Shown: positions 1-5,103 of the stretch, piece after piece | Layout of the letters: every line of letters begins with the position of its first letter | Numbering within the stretch: the stretch's first letter is position 1 | From: an uncultured Clostridia bacterium | GTDB taxonomy: Bacteria > Bacillota > Clostridia > Oscillospirales > Ruminococcaceae | Length of the DNA stretch: 10,632 bases | Assembly: GCA_947165805.1 (NCBI GenBank) | Contig: CAMVBT010000062.1 | Coordinates: 1-10,632 of the forward strand | Direction: 5' to 3' | Made by a program: the position numbers and the translations under genes | Notes under the pieces: model-generated | Databases searched by the model: none | What the model was told of the DNA's origin: nothing | The model's input: the letters and a program-made list of their open reading frames with translations, nothing else

Positions 1-31
1 CGCAGCCGCCCCGCGCCCCCCCTCCAGTCTC

Positions 32-94
32 GAGCGAAGCGACCACTCAAGCGAAGCGACCACTCGAGCGAAGCGACCACTTGAGCGAAGCGAC
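32..94. repeat. 17-bp tandem repeat, four copies of GAGCGAAGCGAC core
   Basis: The 12-base core GAGCGAAGCGAC (first base A in the second copy) recurs at 32, 49, 66 and 83, an exact 17-bp period, with the spacer CACTC or CACTT between copies. Each core contains GCGAAGC, a heptamer known from DNA biophysics to fold into an unusually stable mini-hairpin with a GAA loop. The array sits directly beyond the stop codon of the minus-strand gene at 99-494, so it would lie in that gene's 3' untranslated region or between genes. No cas gene is nearby and the units are far too short for CRISPR. Its function is unknown. It could be slippage-generated intergenic repeat DNA. Confidence 0.85.
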
Positions 95-98
95 CTGC

Positions 99-494
99 TT
101 AGATTTCGGGGAATATGAGCATATCGGCATTAGCGGAAAAAGCAGCCGTGTCCGATATACGATCGAGCTCCTCGATCTCGTCAAAGCTGATAGCCGAGTC
201 AAGCTCGTCATCTGCTGTGTCCTCGAAGTCGTCGGAGAAGAACAGGTCTGCGGAAAGATCGGGCTTCTTTATCTGTGACATTATGCCGAACTTCTGTATC
301 TCGGCTCCCGCAGAGAATGTTACCGCATCGGTGTTTGCGGCTGCCGCAGCAGTCTTTTCCTGCGCCGAAGAGCGCATCACATTGCCGAATTCTGCGCCCA
401 TGCCGGCTGCCGGTGCTTTCTTGCCCGCCGTGACGGTCTGTGTCTGTGTGCCGTAGGCTGTGCCTATGTCATTGAGTGCTCCGGAGGATACCAT
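99..494 (-). CDS. Small acidic Ala-rich protein of unknown function (131 aa)
   Basis: I do not recognise this protein. The N-terminal half (about residues 1-65) is rich in Ala, Gly, Thr and Ser and looks flexible. The C-terminal half (about 75-131) is strongly acidic, with runs such as FFSDDFEDTADDELDS and FDEIEELD. There is no Cys or Trp, no signal peptide and no membrane segment, so a soluble cytoplasmic protein is likely. The start is supported by an AAGGAG ribosome binding site 6-7 bases upstream of the ATG, and by a near-consensus promoter about 70 bases further upstream (see 564-592). Both argue that it is a real and well-expressed gene despite its low-complexity composition. It is transcribed alone, divergent from the VanZ gene. 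The overlapping plus-strand frame at 115-456 has no comparable signals. The acidic tail could serve as a protein-interaction or DNA-mimic surface, but that is only a guess from composition. Confidence 0.75.
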   Translation of the reverse strand: MVSSGALNDIGTAYGTQTQTVTAGKKAPAAGMGAEFGNVMRSSAQEKTAAAAANTDAVTFSAGAEIQKFGIMSQIKKPDLSADLFFSDDFEDTADDELDSAISFDEIEELDRISDTAAFSANADMLIFPEI

Positions 495-563
495 ATATTG
501 CTCCTTTCTCCCTTTTGTCCCACTATATCTCGCGTTTTATGCCGTTTCTGTCATATTTTTGAC

Positions 564-592
564 ATTATAACATATTGTTAATCATTATTCAA
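564..592 (-). promoter_or_regulatory. Sigma-A promoter for the 131-aa gene
   Basis: On the minus strand, TTGAAT (592-587) and TATAAT (569-564) are separated by exactly 17 bases. The -10 box is preceded by TGT, an extended -10 (TGn) element. Transcription would start near 557, giving a leader of about 60 bases before the ATG at 494. A short palindrome, GTCA-6-TGAC at 550-563, overlaps the expected start point and could be an operator, though it is too short to call. Confidence 0.75.
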
Positions 593-702
593 GACATATT
601 TCTCATAAATATTTATTAACTTTTCAACAGTATTTGTTAAAATCTGACAAAAAAACACAAATATGCGTACATAACGTTGACGTGGAAAATGTTGAAAAAG
701 AC

Positions 703-731
703 TTGAAAAGTTGAAAGTTTTGTGGTATGAT
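703..731 (+). promoter_or_regulatory. Sigma-A promoter for the VanZ gene
   Basis: TTGAAA (703-708) and TATGAT (726-731) are spaced by 17 bases, with TGG directly before the -10 box (extended -10). The predicted start is near 738, leaving about 29 bases of leader before the ATG at 767. The segment just upstream is A-rich and repeats TTGAAA-like words (TTGAAA also at 693-698 and 711-716). Only the 703 copy has correct spacing to a -10 box. Confidence 0.75.
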
Positions 732-766
732 AACATAAACTAATTAAAAAAGACGGAGCGTGAAGA

Positions 767-1240
767 ATGAAAAAAAGGACATTCATCATACTTGTCGGGA
801 TAGTTCTCATATTTATATGGGGACATTCGATGATACCGACTGACGCGTCGACCGAGGAGAGCAGCGGCATCATGAGGATTTTGCAGGGGATCCTCGATTT
901 TCTGAATATCCCCGTGACGCTGACAGAGCACACGGTACGCAAGCTGGCGCATTTTACCGAACACGCCGTGGCAGGTATGGTGCTGAGCGCGTTCCTGTAC
1001 CCGAAGCTGAGCAATTCGCAGTCACGCCGCGACAGGATAGACTCGATAGTTCTGCCGCTTACAGCGGGCTTCTTTGTGGGCTTCATAGACGAGACGATAC
1101 AGATATTCTCCGGCCGCGGACCCATGATCGAGGATGTCTGGATAGATTTCGGCGGCATATTCCTCGGTGTGCTTTTCGTAACACTCATCACCGACCTTAA
1201 AAGACACTTCGCACGCAGGCGCACCGTAAAAGAAGAATGA
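767..1240 (+). CDS. VanZ family membrane protein
   Basis: Small integral membrane protein of the VanZ-like family. VanZ itself gives low-level teicoplanin resistance by an unclear mechanism, and most family members have no assigned role. Visible features: an N-terminal hydrophobic helix (about residues 5-20) ending in WGHSMIP; the family signature RKLAHFTEHA (58-67), which leads into a membrane helix (about 67-78); a helix at about 92-107; the second signature, DETIQIFSGRGPMIEDVWID (108-127); and a final membrane helix (about 128-143) followed by a basic, charged tail. The length of 157 aa is normal for stand-alone VanZ proteins. The start is set by a GGAG ribosome binding site 8 bases before the ATG and by the promoter at 703-731. 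The gene is monocistronic: a strong hairpin lies 3 bases after its stop and the next gene converges on it. There is no van cluster here, so a role in glycopeptide resistance is not supported by context. Confidence 0.9.
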   Translation: MKKRTFIILVGIVLIFIWGHSMIPTDASTEESSGIMRILQGILDFLNIPVTLTEHTVRKLAHFTEHAVAGMVLSAFLYPKLSNSQSRRDRIDSIVLPLTAGFFVGFIDETIQIFSGRGPMIEDVWIDFGGIFLGVLFVTLITDLKRHFARRRTVKEE

Positions 1241-1243
1241 ACA

Positions 1244-1277
1244 AGACCCGTCCTCCGGTATTCCGGAAGGCGGGTCT
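1244..1277. terminator. Shared terminator hairpin between convergent genes
   Basis: The arms AGACCCGTCCTCCGG (1244-1258) and CCGGAAGGCGGGTCT (1263-1277) pair across a TATT loop, with one G-U pair and one C-A mismatch. This 15-bp GC-rich stem lies between the VanZ stop (1240) and the stop of the convergent thioesterase (1282). The plus side is followed by a broken T-rich run (TGTTACTTTGTT). The minus side is followed by TTGTTCATTCTTCTTTT. It probably terminates both genes, although neither T-tract is ideal. Confidence 0.75.
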
Positions 1278-1281
1278 GCTG

Positions 1282-1677
1282 TTACTTTGTTACATGGTAG
1301 CCTACGCACTTAACGAGGGCGACAAGGTTCCCGAGGTCGTCGCTCACCTCGACCGTGTAGAAGCAGGTGGAGCGGCCGTTCTTTATCAGCTTTGCCTCGG
1401 CGAAAAGCTGTTCACCTTTTACGGGCGCCGTGTACGAAATGTCGCTGCTCAGCGCAACAGTGCGCTCGTCGTACTGGTTCGATGCCACCGCGAAGGCAAA
1501 GTCCGCAAGTGTGAAGTGTACTCCGCCCATAACGCCGCCCATGGCGTTCCTGTGGCGTGATGTCAGCTTCACGGAGACCTTCGCGTAGTGCTCGGACGCT
1601 GCTTCGATATACATTCCGTTCTCTGTGGCGTATCTGTCCTTTGAGAACAGTTCGCGCACCTCTTCGATATGTTCCAT
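1282..1677 (-). CDS. PaaI-type hotdog-fold thioesterase
   Basis: Single-domain hotdog-fold acyl-CoA thioesterase of the PaaI/YdiI-like group, expected to hydrolyse acyl-CoA thioesters in the cytoplasm. The 131-aa length fits the family. The diagnostic segment is HRNAMGGVMGGVHFTLAD (residues 42-59). It matches the PaaI pattern N-x-x-G-x-x-H/M-G-G-x-x-x-x-L-A-D, in which the conserved Asp (D59 here) at the start of the central helix is the catalytic acid/base. The strand after it (TVALSSDISYTAPVKGEQLFAEA, about residues 73-95) carries the typical L-S-x-x-x-x-Y/F-x-x-P-V/A-x-G-x-x-L motif of the substrate edge. The start is supported by AAGGAG 7 bases before the ATG and a clear promoter at 1714-1742. 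It is transcribed alone and convergent with vanZ. The substrate cannot be read from the sequence. Members of this group act on hydroxyphenylacetyl-CoA, on menaquinone-pathway CoA esters, or in general CoA housekeeping. Confidence 0.9.
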   Translation of the reverse strand: MEHIEEVRELFSKDRYATENGMYIEAASEHYAKVSVKLTSRHRNAMGGVMGGVHFTLADFAFAVASNQYDERTVALSSDISYTAPVKGEQLFAEAKLIKNGRSTCFYTVEVSDDLGNLVALVKCVGYHVTK

Positions 1678-1713
1678 TGTTATTCTCCTTATCGGTATTT
1701 ATTACAGGAAACT

Positions 1714-1742
1714 ATTTTATCATATAATCACAGACTTGTCAA
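1714..1742 (-). promoter_or_regulatory. Sigma-A promoter for the thioesterase gene
   Basis: On the minus strand, TTGACA (1742-1737) and TAAAAT (1719-1714) are separated by 17 bases, within one base of consensus. Transcription would start near 1707, giving a leader of about 30 bases that contains the AAGGAG site. Confidence 0.8.
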
Positions 1743-1780
1743 TCGTTGAAGTATATTTTTATTTTTATTATCTTCTGCCA

Positions 1781-1809
1781 TTGATTTTTTCATTTTTATA
1801 TGTTATAAT
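1781..1809 (+). promoter_or_regulatory. Sigma-A promoter for the GGDEF-EAL gene
   Basis: TTGATT (1781-1786) and TATAAT (1804-1809) are spaced by exactly 17 bases, with an extended -10 TGT at 1801-1803. The start would be near 1816, giving a leader of about 74 bases. The leader begins inside the sigma-28 promoter listed next and contains a small hairpin (GGCA-GAAC-TGCC, about 1821-1832). Confidence 0.75.
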
Positions 1810-1810
1810 T

Positions 1811-1837
1811 TAAATGATAGGGCAGAACTGCCGATAC
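1811..1837 (+). promoter_or_regulatory. Sigma-28 (FliA/SigD) promoter for the GGDEF-EAL gene
   Basis: TAAA (1811-1814), 15 bases, then GCCGATAC (1830-1837). The established sigma-28 consensus is TAAA-N15-GCCGATAA, so this matches at every position but the last, with ideal spacing. It starts one base after the sigma-A -10 box, so the gene may have two promoters. The predicted start is near 1843, about 47 bases before the ATG. This places the c-di-GMP gene in the motility/chemotaxis regulon by inference. No flagellar gene is in the window. Confidence 0.75.
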
Positions 1838-1889
1838 GTTTCTGGTAAAAAGGCTGTAAGTACGGGACATACATTTACGGAGGATACCG

Positions 1890-3593
1890 ATGTTATTGAC
1901 AGAAGAAATGGCCGAAATGATCAGGGAACTGCTTGGAAAAGCCGTTTCCAAGACCCTCACGAATGAGGATTACCGTCCCCTTTGCGAGAAGATGAACGCC
2001 GCGCGTATGTACTATGACATCGACTTCGGCGGAGACGGAAGGTACCGTGACCAGCAGACCCAGCGCCTTGCAATACCCGGAATGGAGAAGGACGGCGTCA
2101 TCATACTCTACGACGGGGGCAAGCCCTCCGGCGACACCCTTATTTTTACTTTCTACTATGAGGGTGAGCTTGAATATGCCCACGCGTATCTCGAGCTTAT
2201 CGAGGGAATACCCAAGGAAAGCATAGACTACAGCCTGTATAACCTGCTCTCGGACATCATCTATCTGCTTGTCAGCCGCGACAATATGCGCTATATGCTG
2301 ACGTTTGCCGAGACCGTCGATGCCCAGACCGGCATACCGAACTCGGTGTACATAAAGAACAAATTCGAGAAACTGACAAGGCAGGTACCGGCGGAGAATT
2401 ACGCTATTCTTTGCATAAATCTCCAGAATTTCAAGTATATAAACGAGGTAGGCACCGCGGCGGCAGGCGACGAGGTCATAATAAAATACGCCCAGACCAT
2501 AGCGACCTATGTACGTCCCGATGAGTGCGCGGCGCGTCTCGGAGGGGACAATTTCGTTCTTTTCATACGCAAGGAAAGAGTGAACGATATGACCGAGAGG
2601 CTGCGCACCGTGAAGATAGGCGATCTTGAGAGCGTTCCCGGAAGGACATTCGACCTGTCTGCGTGGATAGGCATTTCCATGCCCTCAAACAACGATCACC
2701 GCCCGTTCGGCACAAGGATCAGCGAGGCAGCGATAGCGTGCAGCGCCGGCAAGACCCGCCTGAAACACAACGTCGTATACTACTCCGACGAGCTGCGAAT
2801 GATGATGAACCGCGGCAGAGAGATCATGGCTATGTTCTATCCCGCTGTACGCAACCGCGAATTCTTACCGTTCTTCCAGCCCAAGGTCGAAATGCGCACC
2901 GGCGGGCTTATAGGCTTTGAGGCTCTGTGCCGCTGGATACACGACGAAAAGTTCATTTTCCCCGACCAGTTCATTCCCGTGCTTGAGAAGGAAGGCCTTA
3001 TCCACGAGCTGGATATGCTTATATTCCGCGAGACCTGCATATCCATAAAACAGTGGAAGGAAATGGGACTGAACCCGCCGAGAGTGTCCTCAAACTTCTC
3101 CCGCCGCAATCTTTTTGTTCCCGATATCGAGGACAAGATATGTCAGGTCATATCCGACTGCGATATTGATGTGGGCGATGTTGAGATAGAGATAACCGAA
3201 AGCGTGCAGGAGACCGAGACAGCGCGCCTGATCGAATTTGCGCGCGAGCTCCGGGCCCGCGGTCTGCACATCTCCGTCGATGACTTCGGCACCGGATATT
3301 CCTCGCTCATGCTGATACATAACATAGACGCTGACACGATAAAGATAGACAAGAGCTTTGTCGATGATATAGGAAAGTCGCACAAATCCGACGTGCTCAT
3401 AGAAAGCATCGTCGGCATCTCGAGGAACCTCGGCTCCCAGCCGATAGCCGAGGGCGTTGAGACCGCGGAGCAGGGCAGGGAGCTTATGGAGCTCGGCTGC
3501 AATATCGCGCAGGGCTACTATTACAGCAAGCCCGTCGGCTTCGACGCCGCCACCGGCTTTATCAGACGCGGAGGCTTCGACCCCATAAAATAA
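1890..3593 (+). CDS. GGDEF-EAL protein, probable c-di-GMP phosphodiesterase
   Basis: A 567-aa cytoplasmic protein with no membrane segment or signal peptide. An unrecognised N-terminal region (about residues 1-140) precedes a GGDEF domain (about 145-300). Its signature reads GGDNF (218-222) and the upstream inhibitory I-site position reads RPDE (209-212) rather than RxxD, so cyclase activity is doubtful. The EAL domain (about 310-560) looks complete: EAL at 344-346, the Asn of SSNFS (N402), the Glu in EIEITES, DDFG at 464-467, Lys in KIDK (K485), EGVE at 521-524 and Gln in AQGYYYSKP (Q541). These are the metal- and substrate-binding residues of active c-di-GMP phosphodiesterases, so hydrolysis of c-di-GMP to pGpG is the likely activity. 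The degenerate GGDEF domain may act as a GTP-binding regulatory module, as known for some family members. The start is supported by GGAGG 6 bases before the ATG. The tandem sigma-A and sigma-28 promoters upstream suggest motility-linked expression. Confidence 0.92.
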   Translation: MLLTEEMAEMIRELLGKAVSKTLTNEDYRPLCEKMNAARMYYDIDFGGDGRYRDQQTQRLAIPGMEKDGVIILYDGGKPSGDTLIFTFYYEGELEYAHAYLELIEGIPKESIDYSLYNLLSDIIYLLVSRDNMRYMLTFAETVDAQTGIPNSVYIKNKFEKLTRQVPAENYAILCINLQNFKYINEVGTAAAGDEVIIKYAQTIATYVRPDECAARLGGDNFVLFIRKERVNDMTERLRTVKIGDLESVPGRTFDLSAWIGISMPSNNDHRPFGTRISEAAIACSAGKTRLKHNVVYYSDELRMMMNRGREIMAMFYPAVRNREFLPFFQPKVEMRTGGLIGFEALCRWIHDEKFIFPDQFIPVLEKEGLIHELDMLIFRETCISIKQWKEMGLNPPRVSSNFSRRNLFVPDIEDKICQVISDCDIDVGDVEIEITESVQETETARLIEFARELRARGLHISVDDFGTGYSSLMLIHNIDADTIKIDKSFVDDIGKSHKSDVLIESIVGISRNLGSQPIAEGVETAEQGRELMELGCNIAQGYYYSKPVGFDAATGFIRRGGFDPIK

Positions 3594-3850
3594 TTGACAA
3601 TTGACAATTGACAATTGATAATTATTGTATCGTCCTTCGGACGATGTATCTGAATTGTGACAAAGCGAATAGTGATTTTTTCCTTTAGAAGTATCCAGCA
3701 AAAAGTATTGTTTATTTCCGTTTTTCGTCAGTATTACAATATTGTCGCCGCAGGCCAAAGCAGGACGCTTTGAGTTCGTTCCCAAAACGCCGCAAGGACG
3801 CGGCGATACAAAGAACGAACAAGACTCCACAATTGTCAATTATCAATTAA
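3594..3850. repeat. MITE-like non-coding element with heptad ends and nested hairpins
   Basis: The left end is a heptad array beginning right after the TAA stop of the previous gene: TTGACAA at 3594, 3601 and 3608, then TTGATAA at 3615. The right end carries the inverted form, TTGTCAA (3833-3839) and TTATCAA (3840-3846), giving imperfect terminal inverted repeats around about 250 bp. Inside are several hairpins: ATCGTCC-TTC-GGACGAT (about 3629-3645); AAAGC-5-GCTTT (3757-3771); and a nested pair, GTTCGTTC (3774-3781) with GAACGAAC (3813-3820) enclosing CGCCGC (3788-3793) with GCGGCG (3800-3805). No coding signals are visible. Small size, inverted ends and internal structure resemble a miniature inverted-repeat element or a structured intergenic repeat. 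Copy number in the genome cannot be judged from here, and no target-site duplication is certain. Confidence 0.6.
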
Positions 3851-3878
3851 AAAAAGTCACCTTTCGGTGACTTTTTTT
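3849..3878. terminator. Perfect bidirectional intrinsic terminator
   Basis: AGTCACC (3855-3861) pairs with GGTGACT (3866-3872) across a TTTC loop. It is flanked by seven A residues on the left and seven T residues on the right. Read either way this is a textbook rho-independent terminator. It serves the plus-strand GGDEF-EAL gene and the minus-strand four-gene operon, whose last stop codon (3877-3879) overlaps the T-tract. Confidence 0.95.
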
Positions 3879-4653
3879 ATATGTTCCAGCGCTCCGGAAG
3901 GAAGGTGAATTCCTGACATGGAGGGTTGCGGGTCATCCAGTAATGGTCGGTGCAAAGCTCCTTCTTTTTGCAGAGCCCGTCTTTCTCGCCGGCATAGTAT
4001 TTACAGTGACTGCATCGTGAAACGGATTCTATGAAAAGCCTGCTGCCGTATTTCATGTGAGTGTCGATGATATCCTGCGGACAGGTGACGGGCTTCCCGT
4101 TGTTGCGGTCGGACTCATATTTCATAATCTCGAAGAAGTACTTTTTATTGCAGATCGTTTCGGGTATGCAGCCCTCCTTGATGCAGAACTCGAGATAATA
4201 CCTGAACGGGAACTGCTCATTGTACAGCATGGTGTACTGGTAAAGGTCGAGGAAATAGCTCCCGAGCTCGTCGTCGTGGGCTATGACATACAGATAATAG
4301 CAGATGAGCTTTATCTCCTGCTTGTTGATGATGCCCTCATGAACGAGGTAGCAGATATAATTGAAGTTGAAGAACGCCTTGTCGGCCTTGCGTGCGATCA
4401 TGCGCTGTTCGGGAGTGCCGTGGTGGAATTCGTTGGTGTACCAGTCGTTGCCGTATTCCACATAGTACAGGAAGTTCTGTATATCGTCGCTGTCGTTTAT
4501 TCTGTGGAGTATGTCGTTGACATAGTTGGCGCGGTTGTTCTTTACGGAGCTGCGCAGCTCGACCAGCGCGAACAGACCGCCGGCAACGGTGACAAGCAGA
4601 GAAACGATCTCAATGGAATGGTCGATAAGAAATTGTACGAGTTCAGGACTCAT
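3877..4653 (-). CDS. Membrane-anchored protein with C-terminal cysteine cluster (258 aa)
   Basis: I do not recognise a named family. One hydrophobic helix near the N-terminus (about residues 14-32) is followed by a basic stretch (KNNR). This suggests a single-pass anchor with the bulk of the protein in the cytoplasm. The middle (about 40-180) looks helical and is rich in aromatic residues and charges, somewhat like DUF4760-type proteins that also have an N-terminal anchor; this comparison is weak. The C-terminus has five cysteines, C214, C217, C228, C234 and C246, spaced C-x2-C-x10-C-x5-C-x11-C with Tyr, Gly and Pro between them (CSHCKYY, PPCQEF). That could bind zinc or an iron-sulfur cluster. 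It is the last gene of the operon: its start overlaps the end of the GNAT gene by 11 bases, with a GGAGG site inside that gene. Co-translation with two sensor kinases suggests a role in the same signalling or stress response, by context only. Confidence 0.85.
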   Translation of the reverse strand: MSPELVQFLIDHSIEIVSLLVTVAGGLFALVELRSSVKNNRANYVNDILHRINDSDDIQNFLYYVEYGNDWYTNEFHHGTPEQRMIARKADKAFFNFNYICYLVHEGIINKQEIKLICYYLYVIAHDDELGSYFLDLYQYTMLYNEQFPFRYYLEFCIKEGCIPETICNKKYFFEIMKYESDRNNGKPVTCPQDIIDTHMKYGSRLFIESVSRCSHCKYYAGEKDGLCKKKELCTDHYWMTRNPPCQEFTFLPERWNI

Positions 4654-5068
4654 TATGCGTTCCTCCTGTAAGAGTGTTGTCTATCTGAAGAAGCGAGCCG
4701 TCCTCCACAAGCCGGAAGCCGAGTCCCGTATAAAGCGGCAGTATGAATTTCTCGTTGGGGCTCGCCGAGATATACCGTATATCTCCGAGCTGCTCGAGCA
4801 GCTTTGTCAGCATGGCACGGGCAACGCCCTGTCTCTGGTTTTCCCGGCGTACCATCATACAGTCGATATTCGCGCTCCATACGCCGTCATCGAGGCTGCG
4901 GACGAGCCCTATGAGCGTGTCGCCCTCCCATGCCGTGACGATGTGATCCGAGGCGGTGACAGCAAGCAGCATCTCCTCCGGTGTGAGGCTGCTGCCCCAC
5001 GATACCGACCGGAAAAGCGAGCTTGTGTTCTCGGTATTGAGTTTTTCCTTGTCTGTTCTGAGTTCCAT
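4643..5068 (-). CDS. GNAT family N-acetyltransferase
   Basis: A 141-aa acetyltransferase of the GNAT superfamily, expected to transfer an acetyl group from acetyl-CoA to an amine on a small molecule or protein. The acetyl-CoA binding motif A is at about residues 70-86, with VRRENQRQGVARAM matching the V-x-x-x-x-Q/R-x-x-G-x-G/A pattern (Q78, G81, A83). It is preceded by the usual beta-strand (ANIDCMMV). Motif B shows as PLYTGLGF (111-118). The N-terminal SVSWGSSLTPEEM resembles the substrate side of many small GNATs. The substrate is unknown. It lies 35 bases after the DegV-kinase fusion and overlaps the next gene by 11 bases, so it is in the operon. The ribosome binding site is weak (AGAGAG), so translation may depend on ribosomes from upstream. 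A plus-strand frame over the same region is a shadow. Confidence 0.9.
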   Translation of the reverse strand: MELRTDKEKLNTENTSSLFRSVSWGSSLTPEEMLLAVTASDHIVTAWEGDTLIGLVRSLDDGVWSANIDCMMVRRENQRQGVARAMLTKLLEQLGDIRYISASPNEKFILPLYTGLGFRLVEDGSLLQIDNTLTGGTHNES

Positions 5069-5103
5069 AATTATCGCTCTCTTTCTGCGGGGCGCTGACT
5101 GCG

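Noticed and set aside
32..94. Possible CRISPR array
   Set aside because: The repeat period is only 17 bp with 5-bp spacers that are nearly identical. No cas genes are present.
767..1240. Glycopeptide resistance locus because of the VanZ-type gene
   Set aside because: No vanHAX, vanRS or other resistance gene is nearby. Stand-alone VanZ-like proteins are widespread in Clostridia without resistance.
1689..1696. ACCGATAA on the minus strand before the thioesterase, resembling a sigma-28 -10 box
   Set aside because: The nearest TAAA is 19 bases upstream instead of about 15. The box overlaps the ribosome binding site, so a transcript from it would lose that site. A good sigma-A promoter exists at 1714-1742.
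1837..1889. c-di-GMP riboswitch in the leader of the GGDEF-EAL gene
   Set aside because: The leader is short and lacks the conserved GEMM-type core. Only a 4-bp hairpin is visible, and it coincides with the sigma-28 promoter.
3090..3839. 249-aa minus-strand reading frame
   Set aside because: Most of it is antisense to the conserved EAL domain and the remainder reads through the repeat element. It has no conserved motif and no ribosome binding site.
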